Source of the DNA: GCA-2737725 sp965229355
Lineage (GTDB): Bacteria; Pseudomonadota; Alphaproteobacteria; Rhodospirillales; Rhodospirillaceae
Direction of reading: 5' to 3'
Length of the DNA stretch: 64,000 nt
Assembly (NCBI GenBank): GCA_965229355.1
Contig: OZ245869.1
Location: 2,046,001-2,110,000, forward strand
A program made the translations under genes and the position numbers. This document shows, piece after piece, positions 35,322-43,806 of this stretch. Below the pieces are notes generated by a model. The model was not told the origin of the DNA and searched no databases. It saw only the letters and a program-made list of their open reading frames with translations. Within the stretch, counting starts at the first letter, position 1, and each line of letters begins with the position of its first letter.

Positions 35322-35950
35322 ATGCGCCCATGCCGGTGTGCATCGTCGGTTAGCAGCATCCCTTCCATGGTGGTGCGGTAAAGTTGCTTGAAGTTGGGGT
35401 CGTTGCGGTACACCCGCACGACCTCAATGCCGCAGCGGGCGATCAGGCGTTGAGTGTGTGCTGAGCTGCTATTGCGCAATATGCCTGCGGCTTCAACTGC
35501 GCCAAAGCATTTACCCAGCATCTCGACGTACTGGTTGTGGGTTTTGGCGATCAGGTTGAATTCATCGTGGCCAATGCGCAGGAACAGGGCTTCGCCGTAT
35601 TTTTCCCATAGCATCGGGTACATATCGATCACGCCGTACACGATTTCTGCGGGTGATTTGCCCTGAAGTTCTTTCATATGGCTGACGCCCGTTTGAAACA
35701 CGGGGTCTAAAATATGAAACACCAAGTCACGCTTGCTGGTGAAAAAGCTATAGAAGGTGCTGCGGGCTAAGCCTGCGGTCGCCAGAATTTCCTCTACGCT
35801 CACGTTCTCGATGCCCCGGTCCAGGAACATCTTGGCCCCTACGCGCAGCACATTCTGGCGCATCCGTTCGCGACGCTGGGCCACCCGCGGGCTGCGTGAG
35901 AGTTGGTTGCGGTCCAGAGCGTCGTCGGTGTCTTCAACGTCAATGTTCAT
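35318..35950 (-). CDS. TetR family transcriptional regulator
   Basis: 210 residues from the ATG at 35950 (a GTG at 35959 is possible). The N-terminal TetR helix-turn-helix is clear: GAKMFLDRGIENVSVEEILATAGLARSTFYSFFTSKRDLVFHIL. The C-terminal ligand domain is of unknown specificity. Two palindromes in front of the gene (35969-35980 and 36008-36021) are likely operators. It converges on terC with a 4-base overlap. Confidence 0.85.
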   Translation of the reverse strand: MNIDVEDTDDALDRNQLSRSPRVAQRRERMRQNVLRVGAKMFLDRGIENVSVEEILATAGLARSTFYSFFTSKRDLVFHILDPVFQTGVSHMKELQGKSPAEIVYGVIDMYPMLWEKYGEALFLRIGHDEFNLIAKTHNQYVEMLGKCFGAVEAAGILRNSSSAHTQRLIARCGIEVVRVYRNDPNFKQLYRTTMEGMLLTDDAHRHGRI

Positions 35951-35968
35951 ACAAATCACCCCAAAGCA

Positions 35969-36021
35969 TACACCGCTGTACGATATTGGGGCGGAACGCC
36001 TGTGTCAATACACCTGTGTAT
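35969..36021. promoter_or_regulatory. Probable TetR operators
   Basis: TACA-CCGC-TGTA (35969-35980) and ATACAC-CT-GTGTAT (36008-36021, perfect 14 bp) share the half-site ATACAC/GTGTAT and are 39 bases apart, just upstream of the tetR start. This fits autorepression. A related TGTACAGCATACA occurs near 34146-34158 in front of the terC/hydrolase pair. Confidence 0.5.
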
Positions 36022-36164
36022 GATTTCTGATCGGCCCTGGTGTCGCCAGACATTGCTCTTTGCCAAATGGACATATGGGCTTGCCCAATTCGGACTTCAG
36101 CTTTTGCCCAATTGCGTAAAACACAACAGGTAGTAGATTGCGCCATCAACGAGGCTAGTTATCG

Positions 36165-36587
36165 ATGGCGGCAATTAACTACGAAGAAAAAGCCAAGTCG
36201 CTAGGAAAAGCGATCAAAGGAGTTCGCGAAGAGCGACAGCTTACGCAAGCTGAACTCGGTGATCTCGTGGGATTGAGCCGACCGGCGATCGCAGCTTTTG
36301 AAACTGGCCGCGTAACGCCTTCACTCGAACTTGTGGATGTAATTGCCAGGGCATTGAGCCTCCACCCCAGAGCACTCGTAAACACCTATCTTGACCCAAA
36401 CGCTGACAGCCTAACGCAGTCTGATGACAAGACTTTGCGGCGGGTCATCGCAAAGGTTCAAAGCATGCCAAAGCCACAGCTCGAGAATACGTCGCGACTG
36501 CTTGATCTCGTTATCCTTCGAGATGGCCTGCCGCGAGATGTTCGTAGGCCCAGAGAGACTGCGCGCCGCAAAGAGCGCGTGTCGTAA
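36165..36587 (+). CDS. XRE family transcriptional regulator
   Basis: 140 residues with an HTH_3 domain at about residues 15-70 (REERQLTQAELGDLVGLSRPAIAAFETGRVTPSLE) and a charged helical C-terminus. It is the first gene of the accessory part. It may control the neighbouring transposon or the unknown gene at 36711; an AT-rich block with inverted repeats follows its stop. Confidence 0.82.
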   Translation: MAAINYEEKAKSLGKAIKGVREERQLTQAELGDLVGLSRPAIAAFETGRVTPSLELVDVIARALSLHPRALVNTYLDPNADSLTQSDDKTLRRVIAKVQSMPKPQLENTSRLLDLVILRDGLPRDVRRPRETARRKERVS

Positions 36588-36609
36588 ACAGTCCAAACGT
36601 CATCAATAG

Positions 36610-36645
36610 GTTATTAATAGTATCACGTCATAGTAATCGTGATAT
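36610..36645. promoter_or_regulatory. AT-rich block with repeat motif A and inverted repeat
   Basis: GTTATTAATAGT (36610-36621) resembles the motifs in front of tnsA and after tniQ. It overlaps the inverted repeat TATCACG...CGTGATA (arms near 36620-36626 and 36637-36643). It lies between the XRE gene and the gene at 36711, so it could be that gene's operator or a transposon-related site. Confidence 0.4.
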
Positions 36646-36710
36646 TTTAAGTAACTCATGTGGTCGCCAGTCTTAAGGCGTGCGCTTTTGTCGCCGCATG
36701 AACAGGGCGA

Positions 36711-37190
36711 ATGCGCATGACCACAGGCAATACTGAGTTCAGTCTCAACGCTCTCATGAAGTACGTCAGTGCTTTGAGCTACGAGACCATATCGCGCAAT
36801 CCTGAGTGTCCGATCCGAATTGCTGCCATAGGACTCGAGCATCGTCAGCGACTGATTGTTGCTGCGTCAACAATACGAAGCGTACACAAGTCGCCGGCAG
36901 GCCAATTCTGCAGGTGGACCATTTGGACCATCGATGGATTTCCAGGAGCTGCAGAGCCCGAACCTCATCTCACCGGCATAAAGATAGTAGGTGGAACGAG
37001 GTCTTATCAGACCACAAGCGAGGTCGTTGCAATCGCCCACGACTTAAGCTGTGTGCTCACAAGAAGCGGCAAACTATACGAGATTACAGACGAGAGCCCC
37101 GAGCTCACAAACGACGGGTTTATGCAGGTCGTATCGACATTGATCGCGTGGGGCTATCAGAACGCTCTCAGGCTTCCGCCAATTTACTGA
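36711..37190 (+). CDS. Unknown protein, paralogue of the gene at 43807
   Basis: 159 residues, no recognised domain. The second half matches the protein at 43807-44280: HLTGxxxxxxxxRxYxTTSEV, IAxDLSxVxTxSGxLYExxxExxELxND and LPPxY at the end. The pattern of beta strands followed by helices suggests a small globular domain. The two copies flank the transposition genes. It converges on the gene at 37204. Confidence 0.65.
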   Translation: MRMTTGNTEFSLNALMKYVSALSYETISRNPECPIRIAAIGLEHRQRLIVAASTIRSVHKSPAGQFCRWTIWTIDGFPGAAEPEPHLTGIKIVGGTRSYQTTSEVVAIAHDLSCVLTRSGKLYEITDESPELTNDGFMQVVSTLIAWGYQNALRLPPIY

Positions 37191-37203
37191 TCCCGAGCGT
37201 GCT

Positions 37204-37680
37204 TTATGCGACTGGCGGAAAGCCTTTCGCAACGAGACCTGAAACGAGGAACGCCCATGCTTTATGTGGATAAGCTTCCCACAATGCTTCATCGGAGCGC
37301 GGCGCTTCAGGCAAACTCTTTCTCCACCATAGATGAAATGGGCTTTCAATTTTCACCACGACCGACGGAAGCCCTAATTGATCGGCAGTGATGTCGATGA
37401 TGATCTCACCAACTCTAAGCCATCCGTGCCTGATCCGATCATAGCCGGCATCCGACAAAACTCCCGATATGACAAACGGTTTTAAGCGGAGTGCTTGATC
37501 CATGTATCTGCCGAGCAGATCAGACGTGGGATACGACGCAATGGCGGGATGGGGATAAGAAGCCAGTGCCGGGAACCGATCAAAGGGCTCTTCCAATCCA
37601 GCTGACCGGCCCGCTTCAAAGACCTCTCTCGCACTCGTCGCGAGCTTGGTGAGGAACTCAACAGACCCATATTCGCTCAT
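37204..37680 (-). CDS. Unknown protein with an HGWLRVG...IIDIT motif
   Basis: 158 residues. The central block RHGWLRVGEIIIDITADQLG resembles the His/Asp half of papain- or transglutaminase-like accessory proteins found on plasmids and phages, but there is no cysteine anywhere in the protein, so it cannot be a cysteine enzyme as it stands. Function unknown. The surrounding DNA is AT-richer than the core genome. Confidence 0.55.
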   Translation of the reverse strand: MSEYGSVEFLTKLATSAREVFEAGRSAGLEEPFDRFPALASYPHPAIASYPTSDLLGRYMDQALRLKPFVISGVLSDAGYDRIRHGWLRVGEIIIDITADQLGLPSVVVKIESPFHLWWRKSLPEAPRSDEALWEAYPHKAWAFLVSGLVAKGFPPVA

Positions 37681-37977
37681 AGGGTTGGCTCAAACCTTCT
37701 GTGCTTTAGCGCGGCCCAGGAACGGTAGGCGATGATTACGTGACACCATTAATATCATCGTAAGCAACAATTGTTATTATTAAAATCACAGCACATGCAA
37801 GGCGGGCGCTTATTACCACATTGAAATATTGGGGTAATTTCGATTTTAAGCCTTCTCTCTCTTAACCCGTTACCTTTCGAGACCTCCGTAGCTGTGCGTC
37901 AGGTCTCGACCGACGTTCCAACATACACGTGACGAGGACTCATTGAGTCCATCTGCGAGCAAAGGCGGAGTTACGAT
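37681..37977. other. Region upstream of tnsA; candidate transposon end
   Basis: About 297 bases. At 37746-37785 the motif ACCATTAATATC, 16 bases, GTTATTATTAAA mirrors the arrangement found after tniQ at 43478-43517. No complete open frame is credible here. It may contain the left transposon end, with the tnsA promoter inside it. Confidence 0.4.
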
Positions 37978-38676
37978 ATGAATGCGCACTACCGAGCACA
38001 AGGAGTTAGGGCAGAAGGGCCGACGCCTGTTCCTCTGATAACGCCCGTTCGCATGTTGGGTCTGAACCCAACGACGGCTTCGCGCCGGGGTGTGTTTCAG
38101 AGCCGGAAGGTCGACGCGAGCCTCCATCATGAGAGTGGCTTAGAGAAAAGTGCGTTCATGCGCTTTGAGGCCGACCCGCGGGTAAAATCCTACTGCCCAC
38201 AACCTTTCACCTTGCGATACTTTGAGGACGGTCAAGCAGCGTCCTCAACGCCTGACATCCTGGTGGAGACAGCGACTGGCAAGGTAACCGTCGAAGTAAA
38301 ACCGCTTAGTAAGCTGTGTCTGCCTGACGTTGCGCGCAAAATTGCAGCCACGGCACATCTGCTCCGCCAACGCGGCGAAAAATATATCGTTCTCACAGAA
38401 CGTGAAATCTATTCCCAACCGGCCCATGAAAACTCGTTGCTCGTCGCGCGCTATCGTTGGTGGCCGCTAGATCCGGACGCACGCGAAAAAGTGCTGAGCT
38501 ACTGCCAGGATTTCGAACAGCTTCCGGCAAAGAACTTACTTTCATTCATGTCGTTCCTTGGGAATGACGCGCCGCACGTACTATTGACGATGATGGCCCA
38601 AGACTACTTCGACTTCGACATTTCGATGTCGTTGGATATTGCGCTCACCCTACGCTTGAAGCAGAGCGCGAAATGA
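37978..38676 (+). CDS. tnsA: TnsA-like endonuclease (Tn7-type transposition)
   Basis: 232 residues with the TnsA N-terminal endonuclease pattern: Glu56 in SGLEKSAF, Asp93 in TPDILVE, and the EVK motif at 106-108. The arrangement is the PDDEXK-type catalytic core. In Tn7 it cuts the 5' ends so that transposition is cut-and-paste. The gene overlaps tnsB by 4 bases (ATGA). Confidence 0.88.
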   Translation: MNAHYRAQGVRAEGPTPVPLITPVRMLGLNPTTASRRGVFQSRKVDASLHHESGLEKSAFMRFEADPRVKSYCPQPFTLRYFEDGQAASSTPDILVETATGKVTVEVKPLSKLCLPDVARKIAATAHLLRQRGEKYIVLTEREIYSQPAHENSLLVARYRWWPLDPDAREKVLSYCQDFEQLPAKNLLSFMSFLGNDAPHVLLTMMAQDYFDFDISMSLDIALTLRLKQSAK

Positions 38677-40745
38677 ATAAGCCACTTTCCCCATTTCGCC
38701 TCACGCCCGGCCAAACCGTAATTTTCCGCGGCAAGGAGTACAGAGTATTTGGAAAAACGAGAGCCGGCTGGGCGCTCACGGGCGATGGCATTCCAGCTGT
38801 TGAGATCGCCGATACAGAGCTATTGGAACTGCTGGCTGCGCGCGAAATAAGCTTTATCGCCAACACTGCGGTTCTCAAGACGGCGCATGGTGTTGTGGAG
38901 GGCACTCAGTGTATCGCTGTCCAAGATGAGGCGTCATGGAAGGAAGCCTCTCTTCGCGTCGAGTATGTCTTGATGCTCGAAGCGACTGCTCGCGGATTTC
39001 GCACCGGTCATCGTTTCCAACAGGAAATCGACGACCTCGCTTTAAAGCTCGGAGACAAAGATCCGCCTAAGCCTCGGACTGTACGCGAATGGGCAAGGAC
39101 GTATCGGAAAGGCTGCCGCGCGCAGGACGCACTTGTAAAGCAATCGGCTAAGGTCAGCCTCCGCCGCAAACGCCGCGCAGACGCCGCTGTTGATGCCGCC
39201 GTGCACAAGTATTTCGGCGTTTACTTGAAAACGCCTAATTCCGTCCGCGGCATTGCGATCCGTGATGCTCAGCGAGAACTGGAACAGGCCAACGCGACTT
39301 GGGTTCCATGTCCCAAGTATTTTTATCGCCGTTTCGACGAGCTCGAAGGCTTTGGGCCGACGACCACGAAATTTGGAAAGCACACGGCTCGTCGCATGCG
39401 GCGCCATACGCTCAATAGCATCACAGCGTCCCGACCGTTGGAACTGGTGCTCCTGGATTCAACTACCCTTGATGTGTTCGCCGCGTACGGAAAGAAGGGA
39501 AAGAAGCGTCCTTTTTTAACTTTGGTCATTGATGTCTATTCCCGTTTCCCTATCGGCTATTACCTCGGCTTTCGTGACCCGAGCAGTTGGACATCCATCG
39601 AAGCGCTGAAGTGCGCGATATTGCCTAAGGATTGGGTTCAAAAACATTTCCCCGAATTAGGCCCCTGGTTAGCCCAAGGCATGATGGAAGGTGTGGGCGC
39701 CGACAACGGTCGCGAGAATTTGGCCGTCTTCGTTGATGGCTGCAACTCACTTGCCATCGACTACTACAGAACGCCTGTGAAAACGCCTTGGGCGAACGGC
39801 ATTGTCGAAAGGCTTATCGGTCGCTGCAATCAACTGCTCCAGAAACTCCCTGGCAGCGTGGGATCTGATCCAGCCCTTATCTATGAAAAAGGCGGCATGC
39901 GCGACGACTGCTTAACCCTTAAGCAGATTGAACGTGAGCTACTAAGAATCATTATTGAAGAGATGCAGAACGCTCAACACACGACGCTCGGTGATAATCC
40001 AGGCCGTGTTTGGCTTGAGGGCGTTGAGCGATTCAAGGTTCGCCCGCCGTGCAATATTGAAAAGCTGGACATGCTCACCGGCGAGCAGATGCGTCGCTCT
40101 GCGTCACCGAATGGCATCAAATATGATGGCATTCGTTACAACGGTGTCGCCTTGGAAGCACTGCGATTGCGCGATATTCGGCCTCGTCATCCTGATGAAA
40201 CGGATCGTCCAAAATACACGATCATGGTCTACGAGAACGACATCACGCACATCAAAGTGTTTAATGAGGTCGACAAACACTTCTATACAATTCCCGCGAT
40301 TGAGCCCGATCTGTACGACGGACTTTCGCGCGGTGAGCATCAACTCATTCGCTCACGAGCGCTGAAGCACGCAAAAAAACGGCACCCTGGCTCAGAGTAT
40401 CGAGGCGTGCATTCTCGCGACGATTATCTCCGCGCCAAGAAAGAGATTCTTTCGATTCCAGATGAAATTGTGAGCGTCGCGCATCGCGAAGTCATGAGGG
40501 CGCGCCCAACGCGCTTGACCGAACCACCATCGCAATCCGTCGACACCACTCACCTTCTTGCCGGCGAGGCATCGTACGTCCAATCGAGCATCGACATTTC
40601 GAACATAAGTTCGTGCCCACCTATCGACATGTCGTCGCAACAGACGGACGTGGCCGCTCCCAAGCCTGCCAAGAAGTCCAAGGCCCCAGAGGCCGACCCC
40701 ACACCCATATCCGCAGATCAGTTCACGACCCTCGACTCAGAATAA
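38673..40745 (+). CDS. tnsB: TnsB-like DDE transposase
   Basis: 690 residues, Mu/Tn7 TniA-TnsB family. The rve-type catalytic core shows Asp262 (VLLDSTTLD), Asp344 (GADNGREN) and Glu379 (NGIVERLIG). It is preceded by helical DNA-binding domains and followed by the Mu-type C-terminal beta domain and a Pro/Lys-rich tail. It performs 3'-end cutting and joining and binds repeats in the transposon ends. Confidence 0.92.
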   Translation: MNKPLSPFRLTPGQTVIFRGKEYRVFGKTRAGWALTGDGIPAVEIADTELLELLAAREISFIANTAVLKTAHGVVEGTQCIAVQDEASWKEASLRVEYVLMLEATARGFRTGHRFQQEIDDLALKLGDKDPPKPRTVREWARTYRKGCRAQDALVKQSAKVSLRRKRRADAAVDAAVHKYFGVYLKTPNSVRGIAIRDAQRELEQANATWVPCPKYFYRRFDELEGFGPTTTKFGKHTARRMRRHTLNSITASRPLELVLLDSTTLDVFAAYGKKGKKRPFLTLVIDVYSRFPIGYYLGFRDPSSWTSIEALKCAILPKDWVQKHFPELGPWLAQGMMEGVGADNGRENLAVFVDGCNSLAIDYYRTPVKTPWANGIVERLIGRCNQLLQKLPGSVGSDPALIYEKGGMRDDCLTLKQIERELLRIIIEEMQNAQHTTLGDNPGRVWLEGVERFKVRPPCNIEKLDMLTGEQMRRSASPNGIKYDGIRYNGVALEALRLRDIRPRHPDETDRPKYTIMVYENDITHIKVFNEVDKHFYTIPAIEPDLYDGLSRGEHQLIRSRALKHAKKRHPGSEYRGVHSRDDYLRAKKEILSIPDEIVSVAHREVMRARPTRLTEPPSQSVDTTHLLAGEASYVQSSIDISNISSCPPIDMSSQQTDVAAPKPAKKSKAPEADPTPISADQFTTLDSE

Positions 40746-40753
40746 GGCCAGCC

Positions 40754-41623
40754 ATGTTTGAGCACACTGAAATCCTCCGCAAGATCCGCGACCTCAAGAC
40801 CAAACGCGTCAAGTATCCGCAATATGTTCAGGCGTGTAAGCGCTTGAGTGATTTTATCACCCTGTCGGAATGTGGGGACGCGACCTTGCTTATGGGCGAA
40901 AGCGGCGTCGGCAAAACTGTAACAGCAGAAACGGTCTACGACGCCTGCAAGCAAGTGTATGTATCCGATGATCCAAAGCACATGCCGGTAGTGAAATGTC
41001 GCCTTCCATCTTCGACCGGAACTAAAAGTTTGCTTGAGGTGGTTCTGGAGGCCGTGAAGTATCCATTCATCACAAGTGCTACGAAGGAGACGGTGCTAAG
41101 CCGCATTGTGCGAGAAGCTTACGCCGAGCGTGGTGTACGCGTGCTGTTTATCGATGAAATGCAGCGTGCCAAGCACAGCGACAAACGGACAAGAATTCAA
41201 GAGGTCGCAAACGCATTTACCTCCCTTATTGATGAACTCGGTATCGCGGTCGTGATGGTTGGCACTGAGGATATGCAAAATTTCACGCAGCAGTTCGAGC
41301 CATTCCGACGCCGCGCACTCAAGAGAGTCGTTCTTAGACCATTCGATATGGATACATCCGCCGGCCGCCAGGATGTTCGCAACTTCGTTGGTACTCTTGC
41401 TCAGCATTTGCCCGCCCCCATTGATGGGGCTCTGGTTCAAGAGGAAGGGTTAACGTTTCTCGAAAAAACTACGTCGGGAAAGGTGGGCGTGATTAATGAG
41501 CTATTGCGCATCGCTGCGGCCGAAGAGGTGCGTGTATGCGACGGGGTCCCCAACATCATCTCGTTTGCCCGCATCCGTGAAGCCGCGGATGGCATGGATG
41601 TTTCACGCACTCTTGCCAATTAA
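40754..41623 (+). CDS. tnsC: TnsC-like AAA+ ATPase
   Basis: 289 residues. Walker A GESGVGKT is at 48-55 and Walker B is VLFIDEMQ, followed by sensor motif VVMVGTE. I start at 40754, 8 bases after tnsB, although the frame is open further upstream. TnsC polymerises on DNA and connects the target selector (TniQ/TnsD) with the transposase. It is short compared with Tn7 TnsC (over 500 aa), close to the TnsC of smaller Tn7-like or TniB-type elements. Confidence 0.9.
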   Translation: MFEHTEILRKIRDLKTKRVKYPQYVQACKRLSDFITLSECGDATLLMGESGVGKTVTAETVYDACKQVYVSDDPKHMPVVKCRLPSSTGTKSLLEVVLEAVKYPFITSATKETVLSRIVREAYAERGVRVLFIDEMQRAKHSDKRTRIQEVANAFTSLIDELGIAVVMVGTEDMQNFTQQFEPFRRRALKRVVLRPFDMDTSAGRQDVRNFVGTLAQHLPAPIDGALVQEEGLTFLEKTTSGKVGVINELLRIAAAEEVRVCDGVPNIISFARIREAADGMDVSRTLAN

Positions 41624-41633
41624 ACGTCCGAGT

Positions 41634-43346
41634 ATGAACTTTGTAGTCCACCCCGTTATCGCGCAACTACAGCCTTTTCCCGATGAGTCATTATTAGGAT
41701 TTGGCCTGCGGATTGCCGAGGCCAATTGGGCACCGACTGGCCTCCGCGCTATTGCGATGGCCATTCACACTGCCAAAGAATCACGCAGTGATTACTTGTC
41801 CCTTGTGTCGAATATTGACGCGCTGAGCCAGCTTACCCAGATCCCAGTGGAAGACCTCCAAGCCATGGCGTTTTGGCATTTGCCGCGGGACGAGTGGCCG
41901 GCCAGTTTTAATATCGGCCGTCACGGGGGCACCGTTTCGACCACTTCACTATATCGCGGCTTCTCTCGCATCTGCGTTGAATGCTTGAAGGAGCAACCTT
42001 ACACGCGGCGCCTATGGGATTTGAAGTTCTACCAAGCCTGTCACATTCATCACTGCAAGCTTATCTCTAACTGTCATGGTTGCTCGAGATCGCTGAGCTG
42101 GCATCGTCCAACGCTTATGCGTTGTAAAGCGTGCCATGCTGATATTCGAGGGGCGTGTTCACAGGCGGCGACCCAGGCAGAAGTGAACTTTGCGGGGTTC
42201 ATCGCGGGTTGTGTCAAAGGGAGTGGTTCTGATAGCGCTCAACATGTTAGCATCGCGCCGGAATTTAAAGACATCTCGATTGGCGATCTCGTGAATGTGC
42301 TTGGGTTTCTAGCTGGCTATGCCAAGGACGGTTGTCCCATTGGCGTGCGCGGCATGGTGAGTTCAGGGAACGAAGAACTTCTCGAAAACTTGCGGGAGTG
42401 CGAGCAATTATTCGCGGATTGGCCTAACGCGCTTTACCGAATGATTGACGCGAATATGCATTCCAGTAACGACTGGTTGCCTCCAGAGAAGAAATTTCCT
42501 CACATCTATCGAGCTATTGCCAGGACGCACAAGTCAGCCTACCCGTTGACGCGTTTGCGGCCTCTTATGGTGCGTTATCTTGCTGAGCGCCACGGATCAT
42601 ATGCTGCGCAATGCGGGTCGCGGCATGGTGCAATTGAAGAGGCGGCACGCATAGCTGGATACATTACTCTTGGAGAGGCAGCCAGGTTACAGCAAACGAG
42701 TGTTGGGCTTATCAAGCGCGCCGCCCCAATAGTGGGCGTCACCATTCATCACGGTGATCGCATGGCTACCGCCCGGATCTTAAAGGAGGATCTAAAGTTA
42801 CTGAGCGAAGAGCTTTGGTTTTCTCGCAGATCAAGGCTGCCAACAGGAGCGTATGGCGACTGGGATGCTTTGCCTAAAGTGGAGCCCGCTGAATGTCAGG
42901 CATCAACGAAAGTGCGCCAATCTGACCCAATAATTCCTCGTCAGCCGCAGCCACACCGCGATGTAATTCGTCGCGAGCGCGTAGACATGAAGGGCATTGG
43001 TCTTTCGCTTGGCGTGTCCCCAGCGACCGCCGCGCGTTTGCGACGTGATAGCCTGTTCGGTGCTTATAATCCCAACCGGCCGACCACGATCGCTGACGTG
43101 CTCGGATACATGGATGCGCTGGAACGGGGCTGTACGCCGTCTGAAGACCCACTGTTGGTCCCGTTAATGATATTGGCAGAGAAAAACTCGGTTTACTGGC
43201 GGGTGGGGCTTCGGACAGCGCTTAATCTTATAAAATCCGGCAAGCTTCTCGTACGGGGCGTGGACACGCGGGCCACCGGCTTAAATCGCATACTTCTGTC
43301 CGACGCGGACTTGCGTCAGCTTAACGATGACTGTGAGCGAGGATAA
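41634..43346 (+). CDS. tniQ: TniQ/TnsD-family target-selection protein
   Basis: About 570 residues from the ATG at 41634 (MNFVVHPVIAQLQPFPDESL). It has the TniQ N-terminal block (DESLLGFGLRIAEAN) and a zinc-binding part with CVEC, CHIHHC, CHGC and CKAC. A long C-terminal part has two helix-turn-helix-like stretches (TLGEAARLQQTSVGLIKRA and GIGLSLGVSPATAARLRRD). The length and extra DNA-binding parts favour a TnsD-type protein that recognises a fixed chromosomal site over a short CRISPR-associated TniQ. Confidence 0.87.
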   Translation: MNFVVHPVIAQLQPFPDESLLGFGLRIAEANWAPTGLRAIAMAIHTAKESRSDYLSLVSNIDALSQLTQIPVEDLQAMAFWHLPRDEWPASFNIGRHGGTVSTTSLYRGFSRICVECLKEQPYTRRLWDLKFYQACHIHHCKLISNCHGCSRSLSWHRPTLMRCKACHADIRGACSQAATQAEVNFAGFIAGCVKGSGSDSAQHVSIAPEFKDISIGDLVNVLGFLAGYAKDGCPIGVRGMVSSGNEELLENLRECEQLFADWPNALYRMIDANMHSSNDWLPPEKKFPHIYRAIARTHKSAYPLTRLRPLMVRYLAERHGSYAAQCGSRHGAIEEAARIAGYITLGEAARLQQTSVGLIKRAAPIVGVTIHHGDRMATARILKEDLKLLSEELWFSRRSRLPTGAYGDWDALPKVEPAECQASTKVRQSDPIIPRQPQPHRDVIRRERVDMKGIGLSLGVSPATAARLRRDSLFGAYNPNRPTTIADVLGYMDALERGCTPSEDPLLVPLMILAEKNSVYWRVGLRTALNLIKSGKLLVRGVDTRATGLNRILLSDADLRQLNDDCERG

Positions 43347-43473
43347 CGAGTGCGACGGATCGATGCATGGGCGTTAACGTTCGAATCTGTAGATGTTAAT
43401 CAATGCTAATGAGGGTTAAACGCACAACTGGTATGGGGTCCGTTTGAAATTGCAGCCCTGCATCTTGCGGCGT

Positions 43474-43523
43474 TGACACTATAAATAACTATGGCACGAG
43501 TACGTGTTATCTATAGTAACACA
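43474..43523. promoter_or_regulatory. Repeat pair C/D after tniQ: candidate transposon end or operator
   Basis: ACTATAAATAAC (43478-43489), 16 bases, GTTATCTATAGT (43506-43517). The arms are near-complementary, and the same geometry (12-16-12) is present at 37746-37785. It lies directly upstream of the gene at 43535, so it could instead be a promoter/operator of that operon. Confidence 0.45.
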
Positions 43524-43534
43524 GGCGAATTGCC

Positions 43535-43798
43535 ATGCCCGAACCTAAATTCACTCAGATCGGTATAGTCTTATCAGCTGGCGATGCCGAAGCTCTCAAG
43601 AGAGCCACTCTTCATTTGCGTGAGCAGCTGGGGCCAATGTTCAATATGACAGATGGCCCAATTTGCGAAGCGGGCGTGTACGAGGTGAACTGTTCATTCG
43701 GATTGTTGCCATCATCGAAACGGCCTGATCTTGTTCTCGTGCAGGGCGGCCGAACTCGGGGTCAACGCTCTCATGTCCCCGATGCGAATTCCAAGTAG
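43535..43798 (+). CDS. Small protein of unknown function
   Basis: 87 residues (MPEPKFTQIGIVLSAGDAEALK...). No recognised domain. It ends 8 bases before the gene at 43807 and probably shares its promoter. The start ATG follows a block of inverted repeats. Confidence 0.55.
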   Translation: MPEPKFTQIGIVLSAGDAEALKRATLHLREQLGPMFNMTDGPICEAGVYEVNCSFGLLPSSKRPDLVLVQGGRTRGQRSHVPDANSK

Positions 43799-43806
43799 GG
43801 GGCTCT

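Noticed and set aside
37978..43346. CRISPR-associated transposon
   Set aside because: No cas gene and no CRISPR-type repeats were seen between 36 and 46 kb, and TniQ is of the long TnsD-like type.
43379..43400. tRNA-like GTTCGAATC after tniQ
   Set aside because: No acceptor or anticodon stem could be built around it.
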